Assembly: GCA_023437225.1 (NCBI GenBank)
Contig: JAEZGS010000017.1
Span: 124,001-188,000 of the forward strand
Length of the DNA: 64,000 nt
From: Bacteroidota bacterium
GTDB taxonomy: Bacteria; Bacteroidota; Bacteroidia; Chitinophagales; Chitinophagaceae
Direction: 5' to 3'
Positions 34,678 to 43,533 of the stretch are shown piece after piece. The position numbers and the translations under genes were made by a program. Under the pieces are notes generated by a model. It did no database searches, was not told where the DNA came from, and saw only the letters and a program-made list of their open reading frames with translations. Numbering within the stretch: the first letter of the stretch is position 1; each line of letters opens with the position of its first letter.

Positions 34678-35691
34678 TTACTGATTTCCTGCATTACTGT
34701 CCCACACCAATGCGCTGGCACCGAGTATAGCAGCATCAGATTCTTTCAAATGACTGACAAGGATCTTGACTTTGTTTTGGAAGATCTGAAGCAGGTTCTT
34801 TTCCATATGCTCGCGGGTGGGCTTAAGGATCAGATCACCTGACTTTGTAAGACCACCAAACAGGATGATAGCTTCGGGACTTGAGAACATCACAAAGTTG
34901 GCAAGCGCCATGCCCAATACCTTACCTGTAAATTCAAAGATCTCTTTTGCAAGCTTATCACCCTTGATAGCAGCATTGTAAACGTCTTTTGAATCGATTG
35001 ATTCTTTGGGAAGGTTTCTAAGAAGACTTTCTTCGGTACTTTTCTCGAGGAACTCAAGGGCCGTGAGTTTAACTCCGGTTGCCGAAGCATAACTCTCCAG
35101 AGAGCCATACTTTCCTGTTCCTTCGTGTAGCCTGCCGTCCGGGATGATGATGGTATGTCCAAGTTCCCCGGCAAATCCATCATGACCATATATTAATTTT
35201 CCATTGGCTACAATGCCGCTACCAACGCCAGTGCCAAGGGTGATCATGATGAAATCTTTCATTCCCTTTGCGGCGCCATACATCATTTCACCAATTGCTG
35301 CAGCGTTTGCATCGTTGGTCAAAGTAACAGGCAACTGGAACCGGTCTTCAACAAGCTTCGCCAAGGGAATAATTCCTTTCCAGGGAAGATTTGGCGCGTA
35401 TTCAATTGTGCCTGTGTAATAGTTACCATTGGGTGCACCAAGTCCGATACCTTTTATCCGGCCAGGGCCTCCTGCTTCTTCGATCAGGGGATAGAGATTC
35501 TTGTGGAGCTCCTCTATAAAATCATTGATCGTAATATGGCCACGTGTTGAAATTTCACTAGAGAACAAGATGTTGCCATTCCTGTCTACTATGCCAAATT
35601 TTGTTCCTGTACCACCGATGTCAATACCTATTGCAAGGGGTTGAAATGAAACGTTGCTATCCATTATTATACTTTGTTCTTTAGTAGACAT
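34678..35691 (-). CDS. ROK-family sugar kinase (glucokinase-like)
   Basis: A 337-residue cytoplasmic kinase of the ROK family. The ATP-binding loop is IGIDIGGTGTKF at about 22-33 and the catalytic aspartate is D127 in TNDANAAAIGE. GELGH at 175-179 is present, but the usual CxCGxxGCxE zinc motif is replaced (residues 186-200 read GRLHEGTGKYGSLES), and the protein contains no cysteine at all. It is therefore a zinc-independent member. The upstream sugar permease stop and this start overlap in TAATG, so the two are translationally coupled; uptake then phosphorylation of the same sugar, probably glucose, is implied. An internal ATG nine codons in is an alternative start. Confidence 0.87.
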   Translation of the reverse strand: MSTKEQSIIMDSNVSFQPLAIGIDIGGTGTKFGIVDRNGNILFSSEISTRGHITINDFIEELHKNLYPLIEEAGGPGRIKGIGLGAPNGNYYTGTIEYAPNLPWKGIIPLAKLVEDRFQLPVTLTNDANAAAIGEMMYGAAKGMKDFIMITLGTGVGSGIVANGKLIYGHDGFAGELGHTIIIPDGRLHEGTGKYGSLESYASATGVKLTALEFLEKSTEESLLRNLPKESIDSKDVYNAAIKGDKLAKEIFEFTGKVLGMALANFVMFSSPEAIILFGGLTKSGDLILKPTREHMEKNLLQIFQNKVKILVSHLKESDAAILGASALVWDSNAGNQ

Positions 35692-37301
35692 TAATGACCA
35701 CCGCTGATCTGCTGATCGAAATCCAAACCTTGCTTACTGAGAATTGATTTAAGCTTCAACGCGATCAACGCAAGCAATGCGAAACAGATCGCTGCGATAA
35801 TGTATGAGTTATGCATTCCGACTGCAGGATTGTCACCAAGTGAGCCCTGGAATGGAGGAATCACCGCACCACCGAGGATCATCATGATGAGGAAGGCAGA
35901 GCCCTGGCTTGTGTATTTACCAAGACCACCTACACCCAGCGAAAATATACAAGGCCACATTACTGAACAAAACAAACCGCCGGCCATAAAAGAATACACT
36001 GATATAAGACCATTGGTAAACACTCCGATAAGCATTGCAGTCATTGCAAGTACTGATACGGTTACAAGTGTTTTAACGGGTTTTTCCTGACCAAAGAAAA
36101 ATGCGGCAATAGCAACCAGGATCCAGATCGAATAAGCAAACAGGTCAGTTACATCGTTACCGTTAATGTAATTGGCTCCGAGGATCACTGCAAATGCAAT
36201 GAATGGAACAACTACCGTCGCAATCGTGCGTCCTGTCTTCGATAGGTTGAATACGCTGATAGCACCTGTCCATCTGCCGATCATCAAACTACCCCAGTAA
36301 AGCGATACATATTTTGAAATGTCACTTTCATCCATTCCAGCTTCGGTTAAGTATCCTGGAATCTTTAGAAGTGCTCCAAAGTTATTATCAATGGTTACCT
36401 CTACACCAACGTATATGAAGATGCCGATCATACCATAAATAAGTTGAGAGTATTTCATCGCTCCCCAACCAGCTTCATTCTTTTGTGCATTTGCATTGGA
36501 ATAAAACAACACACCGATAACCGCAAGAATGGTGATGATGAGTAATGTCATCTTCGAAATTTCAGTAAGCTGGCCTACGATGATCACTGCTATGATAATA
36601 CCCGTCATAGTAAGCAACGCAGCAGATGCTTTATGTGCACCTTCGAACTTATCATCGTTCTTACCCGCCGGGAGCTTTGATACTGCAAAGAAGATTGCCA
36701 CTGCAGTAAACACACCTGCGACGATCAGATAAAGTGTATTGATGTTTGTAACTGTCACTTCCTTCACTTCAGTGCTTCCCACTGAGCCAAACAGAAAAAA
36801 GCTAACGATAATGGGACCAAGCGTTGTACCCAGTGAATTTACGCCACCTGTAAGATTGAGTCTGTGTGAACCTGTTGAAGGGTCGCCAAGCGAAATAGCG
36901 AACGGTTGCGCAGCTGTTTGCTGAAGCGAAAAACCAAGTGCTACAACAAAAAAGGATGCAAGTATCGCAGCGAATGAATTTGCATTTGCAGAAGGGATGA
37001 TCATCAATGCACCAACTGTACTAATGATCAGACCGTAGATAATTCCTTTCTTATACCCGATGCGATTAAGTATATCGAACTTCATAACACTCGAAGCAAG
37101 ATAGAGAATCAAAGAACCTATGAAGTAGGCACCATAAAAAGCTGAACCTATTAGCTGTGATTCGAATTGAGATAATTGAAAGTGTTCCTTACAAAAAGGA
37201 ATGAAGATACTGTTAGAAGCAGCGATAAATCCCCAGAAGAAAAACACTAAAACCAGAGTTGCGAGCGCGCCCGTGTTAGTAGGCTGTTTGGCTTGATTCA
37301 T
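35691..37301 (-). CDS. Sugar MFS transporter (FHS/GluP-like permease)
   Basis: A 536-residue major facilitator permease of the fucose/glucose/galactose:H+ symporter type, with 12 or more hydrophobic segments. The N-terminal MNQAKQPTNTG precedes the first helix with FFFWGFIAASNSIFIPFCKEHFQLS, a family signature, and the GSAFYGAYFIGSL region. An internal insert with DDKFEGAHK appears in the central loop, and MWPCIFSLGVGGLGKYTSQGSA near the C-terminus is also typical. An upstream in-frame start (37370) is rejected, as the extension matches no signal. Coupled to the sugar kinase by TAATG. It is divergent from glgA. Confidence 0.88.
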   Translation of the reverse strand: MNQAKQPTNTGALATLVLVFFFWGFIAASNSIFIPFCKEHFQLSQFESQLIGSAFYGAYFIGSLILYLASSVMKFDILNRIGYKKGIIYGLIISTVGALMIIPSANANSFAAILASFFVVALGFSLQQTAAQPFAISLGDPSTGSHRLNLTGGVNSLGTTLGPIIVSFFLFGSVGSTEVKEVTVTNINTLYLIVAGVFTAVAIFFAVSKLPAGKNDDKFEGAHKASAALLTMTGIIIAVIIVGQLTEISKMTLLIITILAVIGVLFYSNANAQKNEAGWGAMKYSQLIYGMIGIFIYVGVEVTIDNNFGALLKIPGYLTEAGMDESDISKYVSLYWGSLMIGRWTGAISVFNLSKTGRTIATVVVPFIAFAVILGANYINGNDVTDLFAYSIWILVAIAAFFFGQEKPVKTLVTVSVLAMTAMLIGVFTNGLISVYSFMAGGLFCSVMWPCIFSLGVGGLGKYTSQGSAFLIMMILGGAVIPPFQGSLGDNPAVGMHNSYIIAAICFALLALIALKLKSILSKQGLDFDQQISGGH

Positions 37302-37345
37302 AACCAATGAATTGAATTTTTTTGAAGTGCTGAAAGTACCAACTA

Positions 37346-37359
37346 TTTCGCATGCGAAA
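37346..37359. repeat. Perfect 14-base palindrome upstream of the sugar permease
   Basis: TTTCGCATGCGAAA is identical on both strands and lies 45 bases before the permease start codon at 37301. It is an operator candidate; no bound protein is known. Confidence 0.5.
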
Positions 37360-37373
37360 AATTTTTTCATTGC

Positions 37374-37403
37374 TTAGTAAGTAGATACATAAATCCTTAC
37401 TAA
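37374..37403. repeat. Inverted repeat TTAGTAAG / CTTACTAA
   Basis: TTAGTAAG (37374-37381) and its inverted copy CTTACTAA (37396-37403), with a 14-base spacer. Half-site centres are 22 bases apart, close to two helical turns. It lies 22 bases before glgA and could act as an operator. Confidence 0.45.
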
Positions 37404-37410
37404 ATTCAAA

Positions 37411-37422
37411 GGTTAATTAACC
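37411..37422. repeat. Perfect 12-base palindrome at the glgA start
   Basis: GGTTAATTAACC ends 2 bases before the glgA ATG at 37425. It could be an operator or shape a small hairpin at the ribosome-binding site. Confidence 0.4.
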
Positions 37423-37424
37423 AC

Positions 37425-38852
37425 ATGGAAATAATACATGTAAGCGCTGAGTGTTATCCTGTAGCTAAAGCGGGCGGACTTGGTGATGTTGCCGGAGCTC
37501 TTCCTAAATATCTTAATCAACTCGGACATACAGCCAGGGTTGTAATGCCGATGTATCGCACGAAGTTTCTTTATCAGCACAAATGGGATGTGGTTCATAA
37601 AGGCTACACGAATCTTGCAAGCTGGTGGTTTGAATTTACAGTTATTCGCGAACGTGAAGCGGAGCTTGGATTTGAGCTCTACCTTGTTGATATCAACGGA
37701 TTGCTTGATCGTGAAAAGGTATATGGTTATCCTGACGATGATGAACGCTTTACTGCATTTCAAATTGCTGTACTTGATTGGCTGAATTCATGGGAAATAA
37801 AACCGGATGTTGTACATGTTCATGATCATCATACAGGACTTATTCCTTTCATGATGAAACATTGTTACAAGTATCGATCGCTGGAAATGATTCCGACTGT
37901 ATTGACGATTCACAATGCACAATACCAGGGAGTGATGGGATGGCAGAACATTACCTTTATTCCATCATGGGATCCATGGAAGTCGGGAATGCTGGATTGG
38001 CATGGCGATATTAATCCACTTGCAAGTGCCATCAAATGTGCAGACATCGTTACAACGGTAAGTCCGAGTTATCTCGATGAATTGCGTTACATGAGCAACG
38101 GACTTGAAGCATTATTCGAGTATGAAAAGGGTAAATGCGTAGGCATTCTTAATGGTATAGATTTACATGTGTGGGATCCTTCAACGGATAATTATATAGA
38201 GAATAAGTTCAGTCGCGCGGACGTCGAAGCAGGTAAGGCGAAAAATAAGATGGAACTTTGCGAGATGTTTTCTCTTGATTTCGATAAGCCGCTAATTGGT
38301 TTTATTGGCCGGCTTGTTGGCGAAAAAGGGGCAGACCTGCTCGGGGATGTTATTCGCGATTCATTTGTATACATTGGCAGACGGATGAACTTCCTCATAT
38401 TAGGGAGTGGCTTTCCGGAAGTTGAGTCAGACCTGCTTTCAATTAAAGCAATTGCCAATAACGATTACAACGTTTACATAGGTTATAATGAAGGCCTGAG
38501 TCACCTTATGTATGCGGGCACTGATTTCTTGTTAATGCCTTCACGCGTGGAGCCCTGCGGTTTAAATCAAATGTATTCGATGCGTTACGGAACTATACCC
38601 ATGGTGCGAAGAGTAGGAGGATTGAAAGATACCGTAATTGATTTCGGTGATCCCAACGGGTATGGAATATGCTATAACAATGCATATGTGGCAGACATCA
38701 CTCACGGTGTGTATCGCGCTGTTGAGCTATTCCGCAATAAAGCTCTCCTGACGGAGATCCGCCAAACCATGATGGCATTGGATTTTGGCTGGGAACGTAG
38801 CGTGGAGAAATATGTGGATGTATACAACGACGCCATAAACAAGAGGAAATAA
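37425..38852 (+). CDS. glgA: Glycogen synthase (GT5)
   Basis: A 475-residue retaining GT-B glycosyltransferase that adds glucose from ADP-glucose (or UDP-glucose) to glycogen. The N-terminus has the starch-synthase motif AKAGGLGDVAGALP, with the conserved lysine near residue 15. C-terminal GFIGRLVGEKGADLL and SRVEPCGLNQMYSMRYGTIPMVRRVGGL carry the acceptor and nucleotide binding residues. The length fits bacterial GlgA. It is divergent from the sugar permease, with three inverted repeats in the gap. glgC follows after 51 bases on the same strand. Confidence 0.93.
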   Translation: MEIIHVSAECYPVAKAGGLGDVAGALPKYLNQLGHTARVVMPMYRTKFLYQHKWDVVHKGYTNLASWWFEFTVIREREAELGFELYLVDINGLLDREKVYGYPDDDERFTAFQIAVLDWLNSWEIKPDVVHVHDHHTGLIPFMMKHCYKYRSLEMIPTVLTIHNAQYQGVMGWQNITFIPSWDPWKSGMLDWHGDINPLASAIKCADIVTTVSPSYLDELRYMSNGLEALFEYEKGKCVGILNGIDLHVWDPSTDNYIENKFSRADVEAGKAKNKMELCEMFSLDFDKPLIGFIGRLVGEKGADLLGDVIRDSFVYIGRRMNFLILGSGFPEVESDLLSIKAIANNDYNVYIGYNEGLSHLMYAGTDFLLMPSRVEPCGLNQMYSMRYGTIPMVRRVGGLKDTVIDFGDPNGYGICYNNAYVADITHGVYRAVELFRNKALLTEIRQTMMALDFGWERSVEKYVDVYNDAINKRK

Positions 38853-38903
38853 AAATTATATTTATAAGGTCATCCAATAGTTTCCACAAGAAAAATTGTA
38901 CGT

Positions 38904-40178
38904 ATGTCAAAATCCATTTTAGCTGTAATATTAGGTGGCGGAGCAGGAACGAGATTGTATCCCTTGACTGCCAGTCGCTCAAAGCCCGCTGTGCCCATTG
39001 CCGGTAAATATCGCCTCGTGGACATTCCGATTTCAAATTGCCTCAATTCCGGCATCAGCAGGATGTTCGTTTTGACACAGTACAACTCGGCTTCCCTGAA
39101 CAGGCACATCAAAAACACTTATCACTTCAGTGCATTCAGTTCTGCCTTTGTAGATATTCTTGCGGCAGAACAAACTCCGGATAACCCGGCGTGGTACCAG
39201 GGTACCGCCGATGCGGTTCGTCAAAGTCTCAGGCACATCGGGCCGTTCCAAAGTGATTACGTGCTGATACTTTCGGGCGACCAATTATATCAAATGGACT
39301 TCAACGAAATGTTGGAAAACCATATTAACACGGGAGCAGAAATATCCATTGCAACCATACCGGTTCCAGCGCGCGAAGCTTCAGAGTTTGGTATACTTAA
39401 ACAAAATGAAGAAGGTTTCATTACTGCATTTACCGAGAAGCCAAAACGCGACATGCTGGCCGACTGGGACAGTGATACCGGCGAGGAAATGCGCTCGCAG
39501 GGCAGGGTGTATCTTGCGTCCATGGGAATATACCTGTTCAACCGTGAACTCATGTTTGAACAACTTACTGAAACATATAAAGATTGTGCGGACTTCGGTA
39601 AAGAGATCATTCCACAATCGATCGGTAAATATAAGGTGGCAAGTTATCAGTATGAAGGTTATTGGACGGACATTGGAAACATTTATTCATTCTTCGACGC
39701 GAACATTGGTTTAACTAAAGAGATCCCTGATTTCAACCTTTTCGATAATACAAAAGCCATTTACACAAGAGCACGTATGTTGCCACCTGCGAAGATCAGT
39801 GGCACTCAACTCGAAAAGACGATCATCGCCGATGGTTGTATTATACATGCTTCGCGTATCGATACCTGCGTTGTAGGTATTCGTTCCAGGATCGGACATG
39901 GAACTACCCTGGTCAACTGTTATGTGATGGGAAACGATTACTTCGAAACGCTCACTGAAATTGAGAGCGACCATCAACGGGGTCTTCCTACGATCGGAAT
40001 TGGTGAACGTTGTTATATCAAAAATGCGATCATCGATAAAAACTGCAGGATCGGTGATGATGTAAGGATTAATGGGGGCGCACATCTGCCTAACTCAGAC
40101 CATTCACTTTATACCGTTAAGGACGGAATTGTGGTGGTCAAGAAAGGCGCCATCATACCGAATGGTTTCGTTATCTAA
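38904..40178 (+). CDS. glgC: Glucose-1-phosphate adenylyltransferase
   Basis: A 424-residue ADP-glucose pyrophosphorylase, the committed step of glycogen synthesis. The nucleotide loop is LGGGAGTRLYPLTASRSKPAVP, the regulatory/sugar region has GKYRLVDIPISNC, and GTADAVRQ follows near 90. The C-terminal third is a left-handed beta-helix (IIDKNCRIGDDVRINGG). The length agrees with the family. It lies 51 bases downstream of glgA and just before a terminator at 40186. glgB is not in this window, so branching must be encoded elsewhere. Confidence 0.94.
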   Translation: MSKSILAVILGGGAGTRLYPLTASRSKPAVPIAGKYRLVDIPISNCLNSGISRMFVLTQYNSASLNRHIKNTYHFSAFSSAFVDILAAEQTPDNPAWYQGTADAVRQSLRHIGPFQSDYVLILSGDQLYQMDFNEMLENHINTGAEISIATIPVPAREASEFGILKQNEEGFITAFTEKPKRDMLADWDSDTGEEMRSQGRVYLASMGIYLFNRELMFEQLTETYKDCADFGKEIIPQSIGKYKVASYQYEGYWTDIGNIYSFFDANIGLTKEIPDFNLFDNTKAIYTRARMLPPAKISGTQLEKTIIADGCIIHASRIDTCVVGIRSRIGHGTTLVNCYVMGNDYFETLTEIESDHQRGLPTIGIGERCYIKNAIIDKNCRIGDDVRINGGAHLPNSDHSLYTVKDGIVVVKKGAIIPNGFVI

Positions 40179-40185
40179 TTATTTT

Positions 40186-40218
40186 AAAACATCCGTATTA
40201 GATGCGGATGTTTTTTTT
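40186..40218 (+). terminator. Terminator after glgC
   Basis: AAAACATCCG / CGGATG with a 9-base loop and a run of eight T, 8 bases after the glgC stop. Confidence 0.85.
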
Positions 40219-40269
40219 ATGTACTTTAGCCTATTATGTATTAATTACACATTGCTTTAAACGCTTGCT

Positions 40270-41661
40270 ATGTCATTAAATGCCCCCACGGCGACACCCG
40301 TAAAAGGGACACTTGTTCCCAAACCCCGCCTTTCGGTATTCAACATCATTACAATGAGTTTTGGATTCCTTGGAATCCAGTTTGGTTTCGCCTTACAGAA
40401 TGGCAATACCAGCCGCATATTGCGTTCGTTTGGAGCGGACGTAGAACATCTGCCCATGTTCTGGATCGTGGCACCTCTTGTGGGTATGATCGTACAGCCA
40501 ATCATAGGTCATTACAGCGACAGGACCTGGAATCGCATGGGACGGAGAAAGCCTTATTTTCTTACGGGTGCGTTGTTATCATCAGCTGCGTTGATCTTTT
40601 TACCGAATTCCGGAAACCTTGCTGGACTGATTCCTGCGCTCTGGATAGGTGCCGGAATGGTCATGGTCATGGACGCTTCTTTCAACATTGCCATGGAGCC
40701 TTTCCGGGCACTGGTTGCGGACAATCTTCCAGATAGCCAGCGCACGTTGGGTTTCAGCATCCAAACTTTTTTGATTGGTCTTGGAGCTGTGGCCGGGTCG
40801 GCGTTGCCAGAGATCATGGCGAAGCTCGGTTTTGACATGTCCGCCGGCGAAAACCAGGTGGCAGATAACATCAAGTATTCATTTTATATTGGCGCTGCAG
40901 TATTTATTGCAGCGATACTTGTCACGGTATTTTTTTCGCGCGAATATCCACCCAAAGAATATGCTTCCTATCATGGCGAGCCCGATGTTCAGGAGTCAAA
41001 AGGTCTGAGCCAGATATTCGTTGACTTCAGGAATATGCCCAAGACCATGAAGCAACTTGGCCTTGTGCAATTTTTCAGCTGGTTTGCATTGTTCAGCATG
41101 TGGGTGTTTACCACGGATGCAGTGGCCACTCACGTTTATGGTCTTAGCGGTGACTATTCCAAGACGGTTGAATACAATGACGCCGGTAACAAAGTAAGCT
41201 CGGCTTTCGGCGTGTACAATTTTGTAGCGATGCTATATGCATTGTGTTTGCCATTTATCGCAAAATATCTGGGTCGTAAATTAACGCATGCTGCGTCGCT
41301 TGCCGCAGGAGGCTTGGGACTGATATCAATATATTTCATTCAGGATCCGGCGATGCTGAAGTTTGCAATGGTTGGCGTTGGACTTGCATGGGCGTCGATA
41401 CTTGCAATGCCTTATGTAATATTATCTGCATCATTGCCTGCAGGCAAACTTGGAATTTACATGGGTATCTTCAATTTTTTCATTACGCTGCCGCAGATAA
41501 TTAATGGTTTTGTAGGAGGACCGATTGTGAAATATGTTTACAACGGCCAGCCGATCTATGCCATTGTTCTGGCGGGTGTATTTATGCTGCTCGGCGCTCT
41601 TAGTGTGATCTTTGTTTACGACCCTGCAGCCAAACCTCTTCTCAATACGAATCAGAGATAA
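40270..41661 (+). CDS. MFS transporter, SLC45/disaccharide type
   Basis: A 463-residue permease with 12 hydrophobic segments, related to the SLC45 and plant sucrose transporter group. The signature NTSRILRSFGADVEHLPMFW and the conserved RTWNRMGRRKPY loop between helices two and three fit this group. Such transporters take up sucrose, maltose or malto-oligosaccharides with protons. A soluble insert lies near residues 240-265. The amylase gene starts 1 base after its stop codon, so the pair are certainly cotranscribed, and starch- or glycogen-derived maltose is the likely substrate. Confidence 0.87.
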   Translation: MSLNAPTATPVKGTLVPKPRLSVFNIITMSFGFLGIQFGFALQNGNTSRILRSFGADVEHLPMFWIVAPLVGMIVQPIIGHYSDRTWNRMGRRKPYFLTGALLSSAALIFLPNSGNLAGLIPALWIGAGMVMVMDASFNIAMEPFRALVADNLPDSQRTLGFSIQTFLIGLGAVAGSALPEIMAKLGFDMSAGENQVADNIKYSFYIGAAVFIAAILVTVFFSREYPPKEYASYHGEPDVQESKGLSQIFVDFRNMPKTMKQLGLVQFFSWFALFSMWVFTTDAVATHVYGLSGDYSKTVEYNDAGNKVSSAFGVYNFVAMLYALCLPFIAKYLGRKLTHAASLAAGGLGLISIYFIQDPAMLKFAMVGVGLAWASILAMPYVILSASLPAGKLGIYMGIFNFFITLPQIINGFVGGPIVKYVYNGQPIYAIVLAGVFMLLGALSVIFVYDPAAKPLLNTNQR

Positions 41662-41662
41662 T

Positions 41663-43486
41663 ATGAAACATTTTATTGTATGCATACTTGCATTTGTATA
41701 TATGCAGGTAAGTGCTCAGCCAAACATTTACCCCACACACTGGTGGACCGGAATGAAGAATCAGAAACTTCAATTGATGCTAAGGTCAACCGATGGCTTA
41801 CCTGCTTCCGCATCGGTCAATTATCCAGGTGTTAAGCTGTTGAAAACATTTCAACCTGCTAACAAACATTACCTGTTCATCGATCTTCAAATTAGCAGTG
41901 CCGCGAAACCTGGAAAAATGAATATCAGGGTAGGGAACGCTAATGTTAGTTATGAGTTGAAGGCTCGCAGCAAGGAGAATGGAAGATCCAGAAACAAAGG
42001 GATAACATCTGAGGACCTGATATACCTGATCATGCCGGATCGGTTCAGCAATGGCGATCCATCGAACGACCGCATTTCCGGGTTAAGGGATCAAACCCTG
42101 AACAGGGATTCAATATATCATCGTCATGGTGGCGATTTGAAAGGTGTACAATCAAAGCTTGATTATCTGCAGGATCTTGGCGTTACTTCCATTTGGATGA
42201 TGCCCGTTATCAAGAATGATATGCCTGAAAGATCAGAACATGGTTATGCATTTACGGACCATTATACTGTGGAACCGAGATTAGGCGGCTACCAGGCATA
42301 TAAGGACCTGTCGGAAGCATTGCACAGCAGGGGAATGAAACTCATACAGGATGCTGTTTACAACCATGTGGGACTCGAGCATTTCTTGTTCCGTGACTTG
42401 CCGGATAGCAGTTGGTTTCATTTCTGGCCGAAGTACACGCAAACAAATTACCGGGAACAGCCCCTCTTTGATGTACATGCATCGAAAAAAGATGAGCGAC
42501 GTGTCAGTGATGGATGGTTTGTGCCTGCAATGCCTGATGTGAATCAAAAGAATCCATACTTCGCAAACTTCCTTATACAACATGCCATATGGAGTACTGA
42601 GGAATTTGGACTGGACGGCTGGAGAATTGATACCTACATATACAACGACATGGAGTTTATGAACCGATGTAATAAGGCATTACTCGATGAATTTCCCCGC
42701 ATTCATTTGTTTGGCGAAACGTGGGTGCATGGTCCGCTTAACCAGGGATACTTTGTAAAAAACAAACTTGATATTCCTTTTAAAAGCAATCTCCCCGGCA
42801 TTACCGACTTTCAAACAAATATGTATGGAATTGTTCCAGCATTAACCCAACAACCTGGGTGGACAGAAGGTATTAATCGTCTTCATCAGACCACAAGTCA
42901 TGATTTCATCTATGAAGATCCAATGAAGCAGGTGATTTTCCTTGATAACCATGATATGAGCAGGTTCTATTCGCAGGTGGGAGAAGACAAAGAAAAATTA
43001 AAGATGGGACTCGCATGGTTGCTTACTTTCCGTGGCATCCCACAACTTTATTATGGTACTGAGATTGGGATGAAAGGGATCAGTAATCCTGATGGATGGG
43101 TACGCCTGGATTTCATTGGAGGATGGAAGGAAGACGCTGATAAAAATAAATTTACAGAGCAGGGACGAAATGCTGAAGAGAATGAATTGTTTAATTATAC
43201 CAGATCACTTGCACAGTTTCGCAAAATGTCGTCGGCCTTGAAAACGGGTAAGATGATGCATTACGTTCCTGAAGGAAATGTATATGTTTACTTCCGTTAT
43301 GATGCTGAACAAACAGTGATGTGCATCATGAATGCGGGCGCGGAAGCAACGATAGACACAGAGCGCTTTTCAGAGCGTATGAGCGGCTTTAAGAACGGTC
43401 GTGATGTTGTAACTGGAAGTAGCCATCAGCTTAATCAAATTAAGGTTCCGGCAAAGACCGTTTTAGTGCTGGAGTTACAGAAGTAA
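41663..43486 (+). CDS. Secreted GH13 alpha-amylase/cyclomaltodextrinase-type enzyme
   Basis: A 607-residue enzyme. The ATG at 41663 gives the signal peptide MKHFIVCILAFVYMQVSAQ, whereas an upstream ORF start overlaps the transporter gene and is rejected. A beta-sandwich domain (about 20-120) precedes the GH13 barrel, of which four motifs are visible: DAVYNHVG, GWRIDTYIY (nucleophile Asp), FGETW (acid/base Glu) and FLDNHDMSRF (third Asp). This arrangement resembles neopullulanase/cyclomaltodextrinase-type enzymes rather than plain alpha-amylase. It would hydrolyse alpha-1,4-glucans in the periplasm, upstream of the coupled permease. A terminator follows. Confidence 0.92.
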   Translation: MKHFIVCILAFVYMQVSAQPNIYPTHWWTGMKNQKLQLMLRSTDGLPASASVNYPGVKLLKTFQPANKHYLFIDLQISSAAKPGKMNIRVGNANVSYELKARSKENGRSRNKGITSEDLIYLIMPDRFSNGDPSNDRISGLRDQTLNRDSIYHRHGGDLKGVQSKLDYLQDLGVTSIWMMPVIKNDMPERSEHGYAFTDHYTVEPRLGGYQAYKDLSEALHSRGMKLIQDAVYNHVGLEHFLFRDLPDSSWFHFWPKYTQTNYREQPLFDVHASKKDERRVSDGWFVPAMPDVNQKNPYFANFLIQHAIWSTEEFGLDGWRIDTYIYNDMEFMNRCNKALLDEFPRIHLFGETWVHGPLNQGYFVKNKLDIPFKSNLPGITDFQTNMYGIVPALTQQPGWTEGINRLHQTTSHDFIYEDPMKQVIFLDNHDMSRFYSQVGEDKEKLKMGLAWLLTFRGIPQLYYGTEIGMKGISNPDGWVRLDFIGGWKEDADKNKFTEQGRNAEENELFNYTRSLAQFRKMSSALKTGKMMHYVPEGNVYVYFRYDAEQTVMCIMNAGAEATIDTERFSERMSGFKNGRDVVTGSSHQLNQIKVPAKTVLVLELQK

Positions 43487-43505
43487 ATATTTGTACTGGA
43501 ATTAT

Positions 43506-43533
43506 AAGGCCGGTCATTGAACCGGCCTTTTTT
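43506..43533 (+). terminator. Terminator after the GH13 gene
   Basis: AAGGCCGGT / ACCGGCCTT around a 6-base loop, followed by T residues. It overlaps the last base or two of the convergent yihY gene. Confidence 0.85.
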
